Positions 37,869-46,919 of a stretch of DNA of 64,000 nucleotides are shown here, piece after piece. Under the pieces are notes generated by a model. The model was given only the letters and a program-made list of their open reading frames with translations, had not been told where the DNA came from and ran no database searches. The DNA is from Limnoglobus roseus (lineage in GTDB: Bacteria > Planctomycetota > Planctomycetia > Gemmatales > Gemmataceae). A program made the translations under genes and the position numbers. The stretch's first letter is position 1; every line of letters begins with the position of its first letter. Location of the stretch: assembly GCF_008254045.1 (NCBI RefSeq), contig NZ_CP042425.1, positions 1,302,001-1,366,000 of the forward strand, given 5' to 3'.

Positions 37869-38618
37869 TTACGCCTTCTTCGTCAGCTTGCGACGAAGGC
37901 CGAGGACCGGCAGGGCGGCGAGGGCCAGGAAGACGGCCGGCGGGGCCGGGACGTCGTTCGTCGGCGGGGGCGGAACTTCTTGCACAACGCTGACGTTGCC
38001 GATGATGAAGTCGGCCGACGACTTGCTGGCGAGAGCGCCGCTCGGGTCTTGGTTCAGCAGGACTTCGAAGCCGGTAACGGCCGCGAGGTTCACGCCCGAG
38101 AAGGCGGACAGGCTCGTGGTGTACGTCCCGGGGCCGGCCGTCGCGAGACCGCTGATGGTCGCGGTGTTGGTACCGTCCGTAATGCGGAACGAGTACGGCA
38201 CGCCGAGGTCGGAGTTGCTGAAGTTCACCGACAGGGCGTTCACGCCGGTCGTCGTGAAGTCGGCCGGGGCCGAGAAGCTGTAGGCGAGGGTCGCCACCGC
38301 GGTCGAGTTGGCCGCGGTGCTGACTTCGAAGCTACCCGCACCGATGGTGCCGCTCGCGGCGTTCGGCGAGAGACCGGTGGTGACGGACACGGTAGCCGAG
38401 CGGGTCACCGAGACGCCGAGCGTCGGCGGCGTGCCGAGGTTGGTCGTCAGGTTGAACGGGTTCCCGTTCTGGGCGGTAATTTGGTAGAAGGTTCCCGTGG
38501 TCGGCTGGGAGAAGTCGTCCAGCACGAAGTCAGCCTTCGCCTGGCCGACGGCTCCGACAACAAAAGCGGCGATGGCGACGACGGCCCGCCGGAAGCTTAA
38601 AGCACGCACAAAAGTCAC
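37869..38618 (-). CDS. PEP-CTERM-like sorted exported protein
   Basis: The 249-residue protein starts at a GTG (38618) with AGGAG upstream; an N-terminal signal peptide follows. The mature part is Thr/Ser/Ala-rich and beta-sandwich-like. The C-terminus has a VPAPP motif, a hydrophobic helix and a short basic tail (LRRKLTKKA), the tripartite architecture of PEP-CTERM sorting signals that are processed by exosortase. The motif is PAPP rather than PEP. No exosortase is in the window. Confidence 0.75.
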   Translation of the reverse strand: MTFVRALSFRRAVVAIAAFVVGAVGQAKADFVLDDFSQPTTGTFYQITAQNGNPFNLTTNLGTPPTLGVSVTRSATVSVTTGLSPNAASGTIGAGSFEVSTAANSTAVATLAYSFSAPADFTTTGVNALSVNFSNSDLGVPYSFRITDGTNTATISGLATAGPGTYTTSLSAFSGVNLAAVTGFEVLLNQDPSGALASKSSADFIIGNVSVVQEVPPPPTNDVPAPPAVFLALAALPVLGLRRKLTKKA

Positions 38619-39292
38619 GTTGAGACTCCTTGCAGCAACGAGTACTTCGGCAACCGCAATAGTTGCCGGACGATGCGGTGGAGACGATCCAGAAACTCCC
38701 GTCGATCGCAACGGGCGGGCCGCACGGTTCGGCAACGAGTACCGAACGAATTTCATCTGGGGTAGGATAACTAGACCGACAAACAGAAGCAATGAGAAAT
38801 TCCGCCTCTAACGATTCTGTCGATTATCTGCGGGCGTCGAAAGGTATTGCAACAGTAATGCCCGTTCGGGACCGGGACAGAATATTCACTGAAATTCCGA
38901 ATGTTGACGTCTGTATTTCGGTCAATCTGGCACGGAAAATGGCGAACTGGGTTGTTACCGGAAGCTAGCACGATTGGCGACGGCTCAACAGATTTTGTCA
39001 AATTGCTTCTGAAACAATAATTCCCGTCCCCGTTGGCCTGATTCCCGGCAATCACGAAAAATCCGACACCACGCAAAATAATTTGCATCCGCGCTCAAAT
39101 TTGTCCCGCCTTGTCACAGAAGATTGCGGTGTCTGACACGAAGGCAGCGAGCGTGGATCGAGAAACTCGGATCGATGCGGCTCCTTTCCCTCAGCACGCC
39201 TTCGGAGTTTGCCGAATGTGAACCGAGCGTAGGCAGGATGCCTACCGAGGTGGAAGGAATTCGGCCGCCGCGGTTCGCTGGCGGAACCTCAT
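38619..39292. other. Long intergenic region, relatively AT-rich
   Basis: These 674 bases carry no gene I can support. The stretch 38780-39110 is clearly AT-richer than its surroundings and reads without codon bias in any frame. A small hairpin GTAGGCA-GGA-TGCCTAC lies at 39229-39245, and a 10-base direct repeat CAACGAGTAC lies at about 38636 and 38733. It likely holds the promoters of the divergent PEP-CTERM and porin genes. Confidence 0.55.
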
Positions 39293-40999
39293 GTGTTGGG
39301 GCCATTTGTGCTACGATCTCGCCTCCTCTCGCTCGCCCTCGGCGGGGGGGTTTTGATTTTCAACCCTGTCTCGGCCCAAGAGCCGGTTGCCCCGGCAGCG
39401 GAACAACCGCCCGCCGCCGCCGCCGAGAACGCCGCCGGACCGATCACCGGGGGCGGGCAGCGGAGCTTCTCCGGGCCGACGGAGAAACCGAAGGCGAAGA
39501 AGTCGTTTTGGGAAACGGTCCCGTCGATACAGCCATACCCGCGGGCCGGGAACTTCAACAACGCCCCGACGGGGCCGGGCTATTACACCATCCTCGACGC
39601 CGTCCGCGGGAACTTGTTGAAGGACCGGCCGAAGAACCCGTACCTGCAATGGGGCCAGAACCCGAACCCGTTCTTCAACGTCGACTTCCGCTACCTCGAC
39701 GCGCCGGACAACAAGGAGCACTTCGCGTTCGACAGCCTGAAGCGCATCCACCTGACGGACAACCTCCTGTTCTCGACCGGCGGCGAACTCCGCGATCGGT
39801 TCGCCACGATCCAGAACCCGGCCCTGTTCAACCGGAACCCGGGGGCCGGCTCGCGGGACAACTTCAACCTCTTCCGCACGCGCATCTACGGCGACCTGAC
39901 CTACCGCGACGACCTGCGGCTGTTCGCCGAGTTCATCACGGCCGAGTCGTCGAACCAGACGATCCCGCTCGCCGCCAGTGATGTCGGGCGGGCCGACTTC
40001 CTCAACCTGTTCGTGCAGGCGAAGGTAGCCACCCTCAACGACGAGGGCGTTTACCTGCGGGCCGGGCGGCAGGAGTTGCTTTTCGGCTCGCAACGGCTGA
40101 TCGCGCCGTCCGACTGGGCCAACGTCCGTCGCACGTTCCAGGGGCTTCGCGGCTCGTGGCAGGGGAAGAATTTCGAGCAAGACCTGTTCGTCGTGCAGCC
40201 GGTAGTGCCGGACCCCGGCAAGATTTCGAGCGTGAACGGCGACCAACTGTTCGTCGGCGAGTGGTTCAAGTACCGTTTCTCGAAGAACGTCAGCACCGAC
40301 CTCTACTACCTTTACCTGGAAAACGGCAGCCCGACGGCGGCGAAGGGCCGCGGCGGTGTGACCGGCAGTTCCGGCATCCACACCATCGGCAACCGCTTCG
40401 TCGGCGAGAAGAACGGCCTCCTGTGGGACTTCGAGAACGCGATTCAGTTCGGCCGGTACGCGAACCAGCAGACGCTCGCCGGCATCTCGGTCACCGGGGT
40501 CGGCTATTACTTCAAGGACTTGCCCGCCAGCCCGACGGTGTGGGCGTATTACGACTACGCCTCCGGCGACCCGCACCCTGGCGTCGGGGACACGCACCAC
40601 ACGTTCAACACGCTGTTCCCGTTCGGCCACAGTTACTACGCGGGCCTCGACTCGTTCGGCCGGCAGAACCTCAACGACTTCCACCTGGAAGCGTCCCTCT
40701 TCCCGTGGAACTGGCTCCGCATCCAGGGCGGCTACCACATTCTGCGGCTCGACCAGCCGAAGGACGCGCTCTACTCAACGAGTGGCGGCGTAGTGCGGCA
40801 GGACACGACCGGCAAGGCGGGGACCGACGTGGGCCAGGCGTTGACCGGTGCGGTGCAATTCCACCTGGATAATCACCAGTCAATCGTCGTGCAGTACAGC
40901 CACCTGTTCAGCGGCGATTTCATCCGCAACACGGCCGTCAACCGCGACGCGGCGAAGGATTTGAGCGCGCTCTGGGTGCAGTACACGGCGAAGTGGTAA
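39293..40999 (+). CDS. Outer-membrane porin of the alginate export (AlgE-like) family
   Basis: The 568-residue protein has a signal peptide ending near VSAQE, a Pro/Ala linker, and a beta-barrel with alternating aromatic strands. Residues from about 180 (RTRIYGDLTYRDDLRLFAEF) and the closing ALWVQYTAKW match the alginate-export domain and an outer-membrane C-terminal aromatic residue. Relatives export or import polysaccharides. Substrate unknown. The start is either GTG at 39293 or GTG at 39308; GCGGAA lies near the former. Confidence 0.8.
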   Translation: MLGPFVLRSRLLSLALGGGVLIFNPVSAQEPVAPAAEQPPAAAAENAAGPITGGGQRSFSGPTEKPKAKKSFWETVPSIQPYPRAGNFNNAPTGPGYYTILDAVRGNLLKDRPKNPYLQWGQNPNPFFNVDFRYLDAPDNKEHFAFDSLKRIHLTDNLLFSTGGELRDRFATIQNPALFNRNPGAGSRDNFNLFRTRIYGDLTYRDDLRLFAEFITAESSNQTIPLAASDVGRADFLNLFVQAKVATLNDEGVYLRAGRQELLFGSQRLIAPSDWANVRRTFQGLRGSWQGKNFEQDLFVVQPVVPDPGKISSVNGDQLFVGEWFKYRFSKNVSTDLYYLYLENGSPTAAKGRGGVTGSSGIHTIGNRFVGEKNGLLWDFENAIQFGRYANQQTLAGISVTGVGYYFKDLPASPTVWAYYDYASGDPHPGVGDTHHTFNTLFPFGHSYYAGLDSFGRQNLNDFHLEASLFPWNWLRIQGGYHILRLDQPKDALYSTSGGVVRQDTTGKAGTDVGQALTGAVQFHLDNHQSIVVQYSHLFSGDFIRNTAVNRDAAKDLSALWVQYTAKW

Positions 41000-41032
41000 G
41001 CGGGTGGACACATCTCGCGAACGGCAGGGAGT

Positions 41033-41152
41033 TTACCCCTCACCCCAACCGGGAGAGGGAGCAAGTGGGGGACAGTCACGCCGGTCGGTGGGAGTTTGCC
41101 ACGCCCTCTCCCCGCCGGGGAGAGGGTGGCCGAAGGCCGGGTGAGGGGTAAG
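41033..41152. repeat. Palindromic element between convergent genes
   Basis: ACCCCTCACCCCAACCGGGAGAGGG at the left and CCCTCTCCCCGCCGGGGAGAGGG followed by CCGGGTGAGGGGT at the right form nested stems. It lies between the porin stop codon (40999) and the kinase stop codon (41198). It resembles the unit at 56583-56729. Confidence 0.7.
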
Positions 41153-41197
41153 CCTGCCCGCCACTCCGAATGACATTTGCCCGTCTAAAAGCTGGAA

Positions 41198-42619
41198 TCA
41201 CTTCGCGAAGAGGACCGCCCCGACGACGGCGGTGAGGATTGCGACGCCGACGGCGATCCACGGCATCCACTTGTTGTCGAAAACCGACTTGCCCTGGCCG
41301 GGCACCTCGTAGGCTTGCTGCTCGATCGTCGGCAACCGCGACGCCTTCGCGGCCGGAAGCTTCGGCAAGTCGGCGACGGGCCGCGAGATGGGCGGTTGCG
41401 CCGGCGGCGTGGCCGCGTTCGTTGGCGTCGATCGTGCCGGAGAGGCGATGTTGGCGGTCGGCGTGCGGCCGGTGGCGACCTGGTTCGGCGACAGCGAGGC
41501 CGGTTCGACGATCAGCACCCGGAATTCCGGCACGTTGCGGATCGGCAAGAACGGCCCGGCTTTGGTCCGGCAGACCAGGACGCCGCTGGAGTCGCCGAGC
41601 GCGCCGGACTTCAGGTTGTCCATGATGCGGGCCGTCGAACCCTTCACCGTCTTCGATTGGCCGCTCGCGTCGCGGTAGACCATGTACCACAGGTCGGTCG
41701 TCGACGGGGCCGGCGGGGGGCCGACCGGGGCGGGGGTCGTCACCACGCTCGCCGGGGCGGGGCCGTCGGCACGGGCCGTCCACGATTGGCCGGTCAGGTC
41801 TTCGATAAACTCGCGGCAGCTCGCCGGGCGGCGGGCCGGGTCGGCACTCATCGACCGCAGCACGGCCTTGTTCACCCGCTCGCTCACCTTCGGGTTCAGC
41901 TTCTGCGGCGGGTCGAAGTCGTTCTTCGTCTTCTTCAGCCAACAGTCGAGCGGGCTGGTCTTGGCGAACGGCACGACGGCCGTCAGCATCATGTACAGGG
42001 TCGCGCCGAGCGAATAGATGTCGCACCGCACGTCGGCGTTCTTCGCGTTACGGAACTGCTCCGGGGCCATGAAGTGCGGCGTACCGAGACCGCGGCCCGT
42101 CTTCGTCAGGTTCATTTCCCCTTCGATGTCCTTCACCAGCCCCATGTCGGTCAGCTTGGCGGTGCCGTCGGAAGTCATCAGCACGTTGTCCGGCTTCACG
42201 TCGCGGTGGACGAGCCCTTGTTTGTGCGCCCGGTGGAGACCGTCGCAGACCTGGCCGATGATGCGGACTGCTTCGGCCTCGTCGATCGCGCCGTACTTCT
42301 CGACCTTTTGGCCGAGAGACTCGCCGTCGACGAATTCCATCACCAGGAACGGCGACGTGGCCGTGCCGCAGTACTCGATCGCCTTGACGATGTTCGGGTG
42401 GTCGAACAGACTGGCGGCGCGAAACTCTTGCTCGAACCGCTTGAGCAAAACGGGGTTCTTAGCCGTCTCCGGCGGGATGATCTTGATGGCGACGACTTCG
42501 CCGGTGACGGTGTGCTTGGCCTTGTAGACCGCGCCCATGCCCCCCTCTGCGATCTTGTGGACGAGATCGTAGTTGCCGACTTGTTGAGGGACGGTGTCGT
42601 GCGCCATTGGCTGGGTCAA
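41198..42619 (-). CDS. Membrane-anchored Ser/Thr protein kinase
   Basis: The 473-residue protein has an N-terminal Hanks-type kinase domain. Its glycine loop is AEGGMGAVY (25-33), the catalytic lysine Lys46, the loop HRDVKPDN (Asp140, Asn145), and the metal aspartate Asp158 (TDMG in place of DFG). A GYF-like small domain (about 310-375) and a Pro/Ala linker precede one C-terminal transmembrane helix (about 449-470). The kinase should face the cytoplasm. It diverges from a five-gene coiled-coil operon, which may include its substrates; that is inference. Confidence 0.93.
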   Translation of the reverse strand: MTQPMAHDTVPQQVGNYDLVHKIAEGGMGAVYKAKHTVTGEVVAIKIIPPETAKNPVLLKRFEQEFRAASLFDHPNIVKAIEYCGTATSPFLVMEFVDGESLGQKVEKYGAIDEAEAVRIIGQVCDGLHRAHKQGLVHRDVKPDNVLMTSDGTAKLTDMGLVKDIEGEMNLTKTGRGLGTPHFMAPEQFRNAKNADVRCDIYSLGATLYMMLTAVVPFAKTSPLDCWLKKTKNDFDPPQKLNPKVSERVNKAVLRSMSADPARRPASCREFIEDLTGQSWTARADGPAPASVVTTPAPVGPPPAPSTTDLWYMVYRDASGQSKTVKGSTARIMDNLKSGALGDSSGVLVCRTKAGPFLPIRNVPEFRVLIVEPASLSPNQVATGRTPTANIASPARSTPTNAATPPAQPPISRPVADLPKLPAAKASRLPTIEQQAYEVPGQGKSVFDNKWMPWIAVGVAILTAVVGAVLFAK

Positions 42620-43015
42620 ACTCGAACGCGAGGGCGGGAGACTCGGAACACGGCCGACCGGGAGCGGTTGGCTTCTCCGGGGTCCTATCTTTATACCTTA
42701 CGTCTGGCAGAACTGGGAGAAAAGTTCCAACGCGACCGGGAACGGTCCGATCGGCGTGAAAATTCCAGTGAAGCCGCAAACAGATTAGACGCGATTGCGT
42801 TTACCCCGTCAACCGATATTATCCAGACAGTTCGGACAATCCCGGACTGCGCCCATGTCGGTCGCCGTTTGCCGATCTCCCGCGCGTTGCGCGACCAAAT
42901 TCCTTGTCAAGCTCGCGGGCGTCCGGCACAATCAGAAAATCGCGGAATTTCCCAGCCCCGTCTCCTTTAACATGGAGTAACGGGCGAACGACGGTTCGCG
43001 AAGGAGAAGGCTCGC
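42620..43015. other. Divergent control region between kinase and coiled-coil operon
   Basis: This 396-base gap serves both transcripts. It has AT-richer patches (TATACCTTA near 42693; TATTATCCAGACAG near 42819) and the operon promoter at 42904-42932. No palindrome or RNA gene was seen. Confidence 0.55.
42904..42932 (+). promoter_or_regulatory. Sigma70-type promoter of the coiled-coil operon
   Basis: TTGTCA (5 of 6 consensus) and CACAAT (4 of 6) are separated by exactly 17 bases. This predicts a start near 42939 and a leader of about 77 bases before the first ATG, which has AAGGAGAAGG upstream. It is a prediction from consensus only. Confidence 0.55.
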
Positions 43016-44260
43016 ATGTCCACGCTGGGCAAGATTCTGTTGTTCGTCAACCTGCTCTTGGCCGTCGGCGTGCTGTACCTTGCGGCACAGGACCGCAAGA
43101 AGCGGACCGAACTGAACGACTCGGCCGTCAAATATCAGTTCGTCATCGGCGGCCTGCCGGTCGAACCAATCAAGGACGCCAGCGTCGGCGAACCGGGGAC
43201 GGACACCTTGCTCGTCAGCGTCACCGGGCCGAACAACGCGGCCAGCAACATCCTCGTCAGCAAGAAGCTCGTCGAGAGCCTGTACACCGGGGCCGACAAC
43301 GCCTTCGCCGGTGCGGGCGTGCCGAACTCGCAAGTCGACCTGGTGAACGCGGTCTACACGAAGATGGTTCAGGACCTCGATGCGGTCCAGGGCGACAGCG
43401 CCCGGGTGCAATCGCTGTGCGGCTACCTCGACAACAAGACCGGCCAGTTTCAGTCGGGCAAGCTGTTGGTTCTGGCAGAAACCTTCGAGGAACGGGCGGC
43501 CATTCGCAGCCTCTCTCCGGTCTCCGCCACCCCGCTTCCGCCCGAGGTGTGGGCTGCCAACCTGAAGGACGCCCGCGACCGACTGAAGCGGAAGTTCGAC
43601 GCCGTGACGCAGGCCTCGAACCCGGACCAGCCGGAACAAGCTCGCAAGACGGTCGAAGAACTGAAGACGAAGATTCTCGCGAACCCGAAGGACGCCGATC
43701 TGAAGCGGCAGTTGGCCGCCCTGTCGGCGGGCGGGCCGAACGGCCCGACGGCCAGCGACGCGGAACGCCGCATGAAGATCGCGCAGTTGCTCATGCAGGT
43801 GAACCCGTCCCCGGACTGGCAGAAGAAAGTCGTGCTGACGGTCGGTCTGAAGGCGTACCAGTTGGCCATCATCGAGCAGACCGGCCGGTTGGAGTCGATG
43901 CTCGCCCAAACGCGCGACGCCCGGTTCGTCGACCAGCAGAACTTTGACGTGGAGTACGAACAACTCAAGAGCTTCGCCCTGGAGAACAGCAAGTTGGTCG
44001 ATCAGCAAATCCGGGTCGTCGACGGCTTAAAGGCGACCCTGGCGACCGACGAACTGCTCTTCACTCAGCGGCAGGAACTTCGGAAGCAGTTGATGCAAGA
44101 ACTCGCCGTCTTGACCACGAGCGTGAACGAAAAACTGGCCAAGCAGCAAAAGACGGAGAAGAGCCTGTTCGAGGTTCAACAGCAGGTCGGCCTCACCCTC
44201 CGCGAGACGAGCAAGCTCGAAGGCGACCTGCGGCAGAAGGAAATCTCGGCGGAGAAGTGA
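43016..44260 (+). CDS. Single-pass membrane coiled-coil protein, operon gene 1
   Basis: The 414-residue protein opens MSTLGKILLFVNLLLAVG, a hydrophobic anchor with a TLGK start shared with the fourth-next paralogues at 44317 and 45142. The remaining 390 residues are mostly charged helix with heptad-like runs (DRLKRKFDAV; EELKTKILAN; RQELRKQLMQELAVL). No enzyme motif. I infer an inner-membrane anchored, periplasmic or cytoplasmic coiled coil that pairs with its operon partners. Family unknown. Confidence 0.7.
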   Translation: MSTLGKILLFVNLLLAVGVLYLAAQDRKKRTELNDSAVKYQFVIGGLPVEPIKDASVGEPGTDTLLVSVTGPNNAASNILVSKKLVESLYTGADNAFAGAGVPNSQVDLVNAVYTKMVQDLDAVQGDSARVQSLCGYLDNKTGQFQSGKLLVLAETFEERAAIRSLSPVSATPLPPEVWAANLKDARDRLKRKFDAVTQASNPDQPEQARKTVEELKTKILANPKDADLKRQLAALSAGGPNGPTASDAERRMKIAQLLMQVNPSPDWQKKVVLTVGLKAYQLAIIEQTGRLESMLAQTRDARFVDQQNFDVEYEQLKSFALENSKLVDQQIRVVDGLKATLATDELLFTQRQELRKQLMQELAVLTTSVNEKLAKQQKTEKSLFEVQQQVGLTLRETSKLEGDLRQKEISAEK

Positions 44261-44316
44261 GCGTGAGCGGCGGGGGTAGGATTGCGGTTCGCACACGGCC
44301 GAAAGGGCGATGAGTC

Positions 44317-45084
44317 ATGGAAACGAAAATCGGTAAGTTGTTGGTCCTCGCCAACGTCTTCGTCAGCGTCGGCCTGCTGGCGTGGGCGGTGTCGATCTAC
44401 ACGAACCGGCCGGCGTACTTCGACAGCAAGGACGGCGACACGGCCGTCACCGGGCAGTTCACGCAGTACGCCAACGAGATCAAGCGACTGTCCGACGGCG
44501 TCCAACTCGCCCAGTCCGGCTACGTGGGCGCGATGGACCGGTTGGCCATCATGGAGCAAGACCGGGCGTATCGGAATTCGATCCTGGACATCCTGATCGA
44601 CGAAGTCCGCAAACCGGGCAACCCTGCGGCCGTGTTCCGCGTCATGCCCCGGCACCCCAACCCCGAACTGCGGGGGCTGGTCGAAGTCGGCAAGTGGAAC
44701 GCAATGAACCCCTTCCCGCCTGCCCTGGACCTGCGCAACCAGCCCCTTAAGGGCTTCGGCCGCCTCCAGCAAGAGATGCGGGACTTGCTCAAGGACGAAC
44801 GCGACAACCTGGCGAAGAGTAAAAAATTCCGCGACGATGCCAACGCCATCTCGCTGGAACTCAACGACTTGGACCCGAAGAAACAAGTCGGCCTCCAGTG
44901 GGAGGTCCTCAAGATGAAAGTGATCTTCCAGAACCTCGACGAAGAGGACCTCTTCCTGGCCGACGCGCAGGTGAACTGGGAGGAGCAACTCCGCACCTTG
45001 AAACTTCGCAAGCAACAACTGGCGGATCGGCTCGCGGAATTCGCGAAGCCGGCCCCGACAGGCAACACCACCGGCGGACAGTAA
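44317..45084 (+). CDS. Single-pass membrane coiled-coil protein, operon gene 2
   Basis: The 255-residue protein starts METKIGKLLVLANVFVSVG and has a helix anchor at about residues 8-28. The rest is helical, with a central non-coiled stretch (about 95-150: VMPRHPNPEL) and a final heptad-rich part. It is 56 bases after gene 1. The anchor resembles those of genes 1 and 3, suggesting duplication and divergence. Function unknown. Confidence 0.7.
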   Translation: METKIGKLLVLANVFVSVGLLAWAVSIYTNRPAYFDSKDGDTAVTGQFTQYANEIKRLSDGVQLAQSGYVGAMDRLAIMEQDRAYRNSILDILIDEVRKPGNPAAVFRVMPRHPNPELRGLVEVGKWNAMNPFPPALDLRNQPLKGFGRLQQEMRDLLKDERDNLAKSKKFRDDANAISLELNDLDPKKQVGLQWEVLKMKVIFQNLDEEDLFLADAQVNWEEQLRTLKLRKQQLADRLAEFAKPAPTGNTTGGQ

Positions 45085-45141
45085 CGGCCCAGGTTCACCA
45101 CGGCGGTCCCGCACGGCGGGGCCCGACAGGGGATTTTCTCG

Positions 45142-45999
45142 ATGAACACGCTCGGCAAAACGCTCGTCTTCTTCGTGCTGGTTCTCAGCCTGATCTGGAA
45201 CTACCTCGTGGTCAGTGCGTACGCCACGCGGACGAACTACAAGGCCGAACTGGACCGGACGCAAAAGCTCTACGCGGAAGCGGCGAAGGCGTCGACCGCC
45301 GCCGTCAAACTCGCGGAAGAGCAGAAGGTCGCCAGCGACGCGGCCATCGCCCAACTCCAGGCCGACCTGCGGAGCACGCAGGCCCGCGTCGTGGCTGCCG
45401 AGAACGACAGCGCCGCCCAGAAGCTCCAGGTCGAGGCCGTGGGCAAAGATAAGGAGAAGCACGTTCAGGACGCTCAGCTGCTCCAGGTCGATTCCCGCCA
45501 GAAGGAAGGGCAGATCAACATTCTCCGCGAGCAAGTGACCAAGCTCGACGTGAAGTTGAACGCCGCCACCCTCGGCGAGCAGAAGGCCTCGAACGAAGCC
45601 CTCCAGGCCCGCATCGACCGCGACGCCGCCAACCGCAAGTCCGAGGAGTACGAGAAGCGGCTGCTCGACCTGAACGACCAGTACCTGACGCTGCGGAACG
45701 GCGGCCGCGGTGGCGTCGGCATCGAGCGCACCCCGCCGAGCGACCCGAACTTCAAGGCGACCGTGGTGAGCGTTTCCGACGACCTCGTCGAGATCAACCT
45801 CGGTTCGAACGCCAAGCTCCAGAAGGGCGAAGTCCTCGACGTCTCCCGCCCGAGCGAGAAGAAGTACATCGGCAAGATTCGCATCGAACGGGTCGACCCG
45901 CACGGCGCGACCGGCCGGTTCAAGCCGCTGGCCGGGATCGTGAAGCCGAGCACCGCCGACCTGCCGCGGAAGGGCGACACTGTCAGCGTCATCAAGTAA
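45142..45999 (+). CDS. Single-pass coiled-coil protein with C-terminal beta domain, operon gene 3
   Basis: The 285-residue protein starts MNTLGKTLVFFVLVLSLIW, followed by a 150-residue coiled coil (AELDRTQKLYAEAAKAS; INILREQVTKLDVKL). The C-terminus (about 205-285) is a small beta domain with ATVVSVSDDLVEINLGSN and KIRIERVDP. That resembles the FlgT C-terminal or SH3-like beta fold and could bind other proteins. It may be the interaction tip of the complex. Assignment of the fold is tentative. Confidence 0.7.
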   Translation: MNTLGKTLVFFVLVLSLIWNYLVVSAYATRTNYKAELDRTQKLYAEAAKASTAAVKLAEEQKVASDAAIAQLQADLRSTQARVVAAENDSAAQKLQVEAVGKDKEKHVQDAQLLQVDSRQKEGQINILREQVTKLDVKLNAATLGEQKASNEALQARIDRDAANRKSEEYEKRLLDLNDQYLTLRNGGRGGVGIERTPPSDPNFKATVVSVSDDLVEINLGSNAKLQKGEVLDVSRPSEKKYIGKIRIERVDPHGATGRFKPLAGIVKPSTADLPRKGDTVSVIK

Positions 46000-46028
46000 C
46001 CCCGGCCCCGCCGGCGAGGACCCGAACC

Positions 46029-46262
46029 ATGGCCAAGAAGCGTAAGACCGACGACGACGCGGACGACACACCGAAGACCCCGAACGACGCCTACGTCGGG
46101 CTGTTGGCGATTTGCACGGTGGCCCTGCTGTTCGCCGCGACTCTGCTGTACCTCGACTTCGGCGCACTCGATGAGGGCACGCCGAAGCCGACCGATCCGT
46201 CGATCAAGCTCGCCGACGTGGGCCTGAACAAGCCCGCCCCGGTCGCCCCCGCCCGCAACTAA
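46029..46262 (+). CDS. Small single-pass membrane protein, operon gene 4
   Basis: The 77-residue protein has a charged, acidic and lysine-rich start (MAKKRKTDDDADD), one transmembrane helix (about 23-43: YVGLLAICTVALLFAATLLY) and a short Pro-rich tail. It lies 29 bases after gene 3. Orientation is likely N-terminus inside. Unknown family. Confidence 0.65.
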   Translation: MAKKRKTDDDADDTPKTPNDAYVGLLAICTVALLFAATLLYLDFGALDEGTPKPTDPSIKLADVGLNKPAPVAPARN

Positions 46263-46284
46263 CCCGCGCCCCGGAGTTCTGCCG

Positions 46285-46806
46285 ATGGCCATTCCCCTTC
46301 CCCCGCGACCGTCACCCGGCTACGTCGGGATGTTGGTCCTGACCTGCCTGGCCATGCTCGTGGGCATCGTGTGCATGGCCCTGGAAGCGGGCGAGTACGA
46401 CTGGGACCCGAAGCCGAAGGCGACGCAGAAGCTCGACCTGCCGAAGTCGCTCGGCACGGCGTCGCTGGACCTGCCGCCCGTCGCCGCGATCGCGGAAGCC
46501 CAATCCGAGCCGAAGCCGACGGCCGTCGCCGAGGTGAAGCCGGAAGCGCCGAAGCCCGCCGAAGTGGCGAAGGTGGAAGCGCCTGCCGAGGTGAAGCCGG
46601 CCCCCGTGGTCCCGCCAGCCGCGACGGCGAAAACGGAACCGCCGGCCCCGACCGTCACCGGGCCGATCCCATCGCCGCTGAACCTCAACCGGCCGAAGCC
46701 AGCAACGCCGGCCGCGAGCGAAGCCCCGAAGACGCCTACGGAGCCGAAGCCGGAACAACCTAAGCCGGGCGTCCCGACGCAGTCACCGCTCCGGCTCGGC
46801 CGTTGA
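46285..46806 (+). CDS. Single-pass membrane protein with Pro/Ala/Lys-rich tail, operon gene 5
   Basis: The 173-residue protein has a transmembrane helix (about 13-32: YVGMLVLTCLAMLVGIV) that resembles gene 4's helix, which begins YVGLLAICTVALL. The remaining 130 residues are disordered, Pro/Lys/Glu/Ala-rich, with TonB-like PKPE repeats, and end in LRLGR. Such a tail can span a periplasm or cell wall. It is 22 bases after gene 4 and followed by a strong terminator. Confidence 0.65.
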   Translation: MAIPLPPRPSPGYVGMLVLTCLAMLVGIVCMALEAGEYDWDPKPKATQKLDLPKSLGTASLDLPPVAAIAEAQSEPKPTAVAEVKPEAPKPAEVAKVEAPAEVKPAPVVPPAATAKTEPPAPTVTGPIPSPLNLNRPKPATPAASEAPKTPTEPKPEQPKPGVPTQSPLRLGR

Positions 46807-46827
46807 GATTGCACAAGTTGTTTCACG

Positions 46828-46858
46828 AGCGGCGGGGACAGTATCCCCGCCGCTTTTT
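46828..46858 (+). terminator. Rho-independent terminator of the coiled-coil operon
   Basis: An 11-bp perfect stem (AGCGGCGGGGA with its complement), a 5-base loop CAGTA and a run of five Ts lie 22 bases after the last stop codon. It marks the end of the operon before the next gene. Confidence 0.9.
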
Positions 46859-46919
46859 CATTTCTCCCGACGCTGCTTCGGTTAGAATCACTTCCACCCT
46901 ATCGCCGGAGGCACCCGCC

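Noticed and set aside
38771..39088. 105-residue open frame on the minus strand
   Set aside because: Composition is AT-rich and not codon-biased, with no ribosome site and no recognisable fold; it lies in an intergenic region.
39124..39981. 285-residue plus-strand open frame
   Set aside because: It overlaps the porin in another frame, is arginine/proline-rich and lacks a start context.
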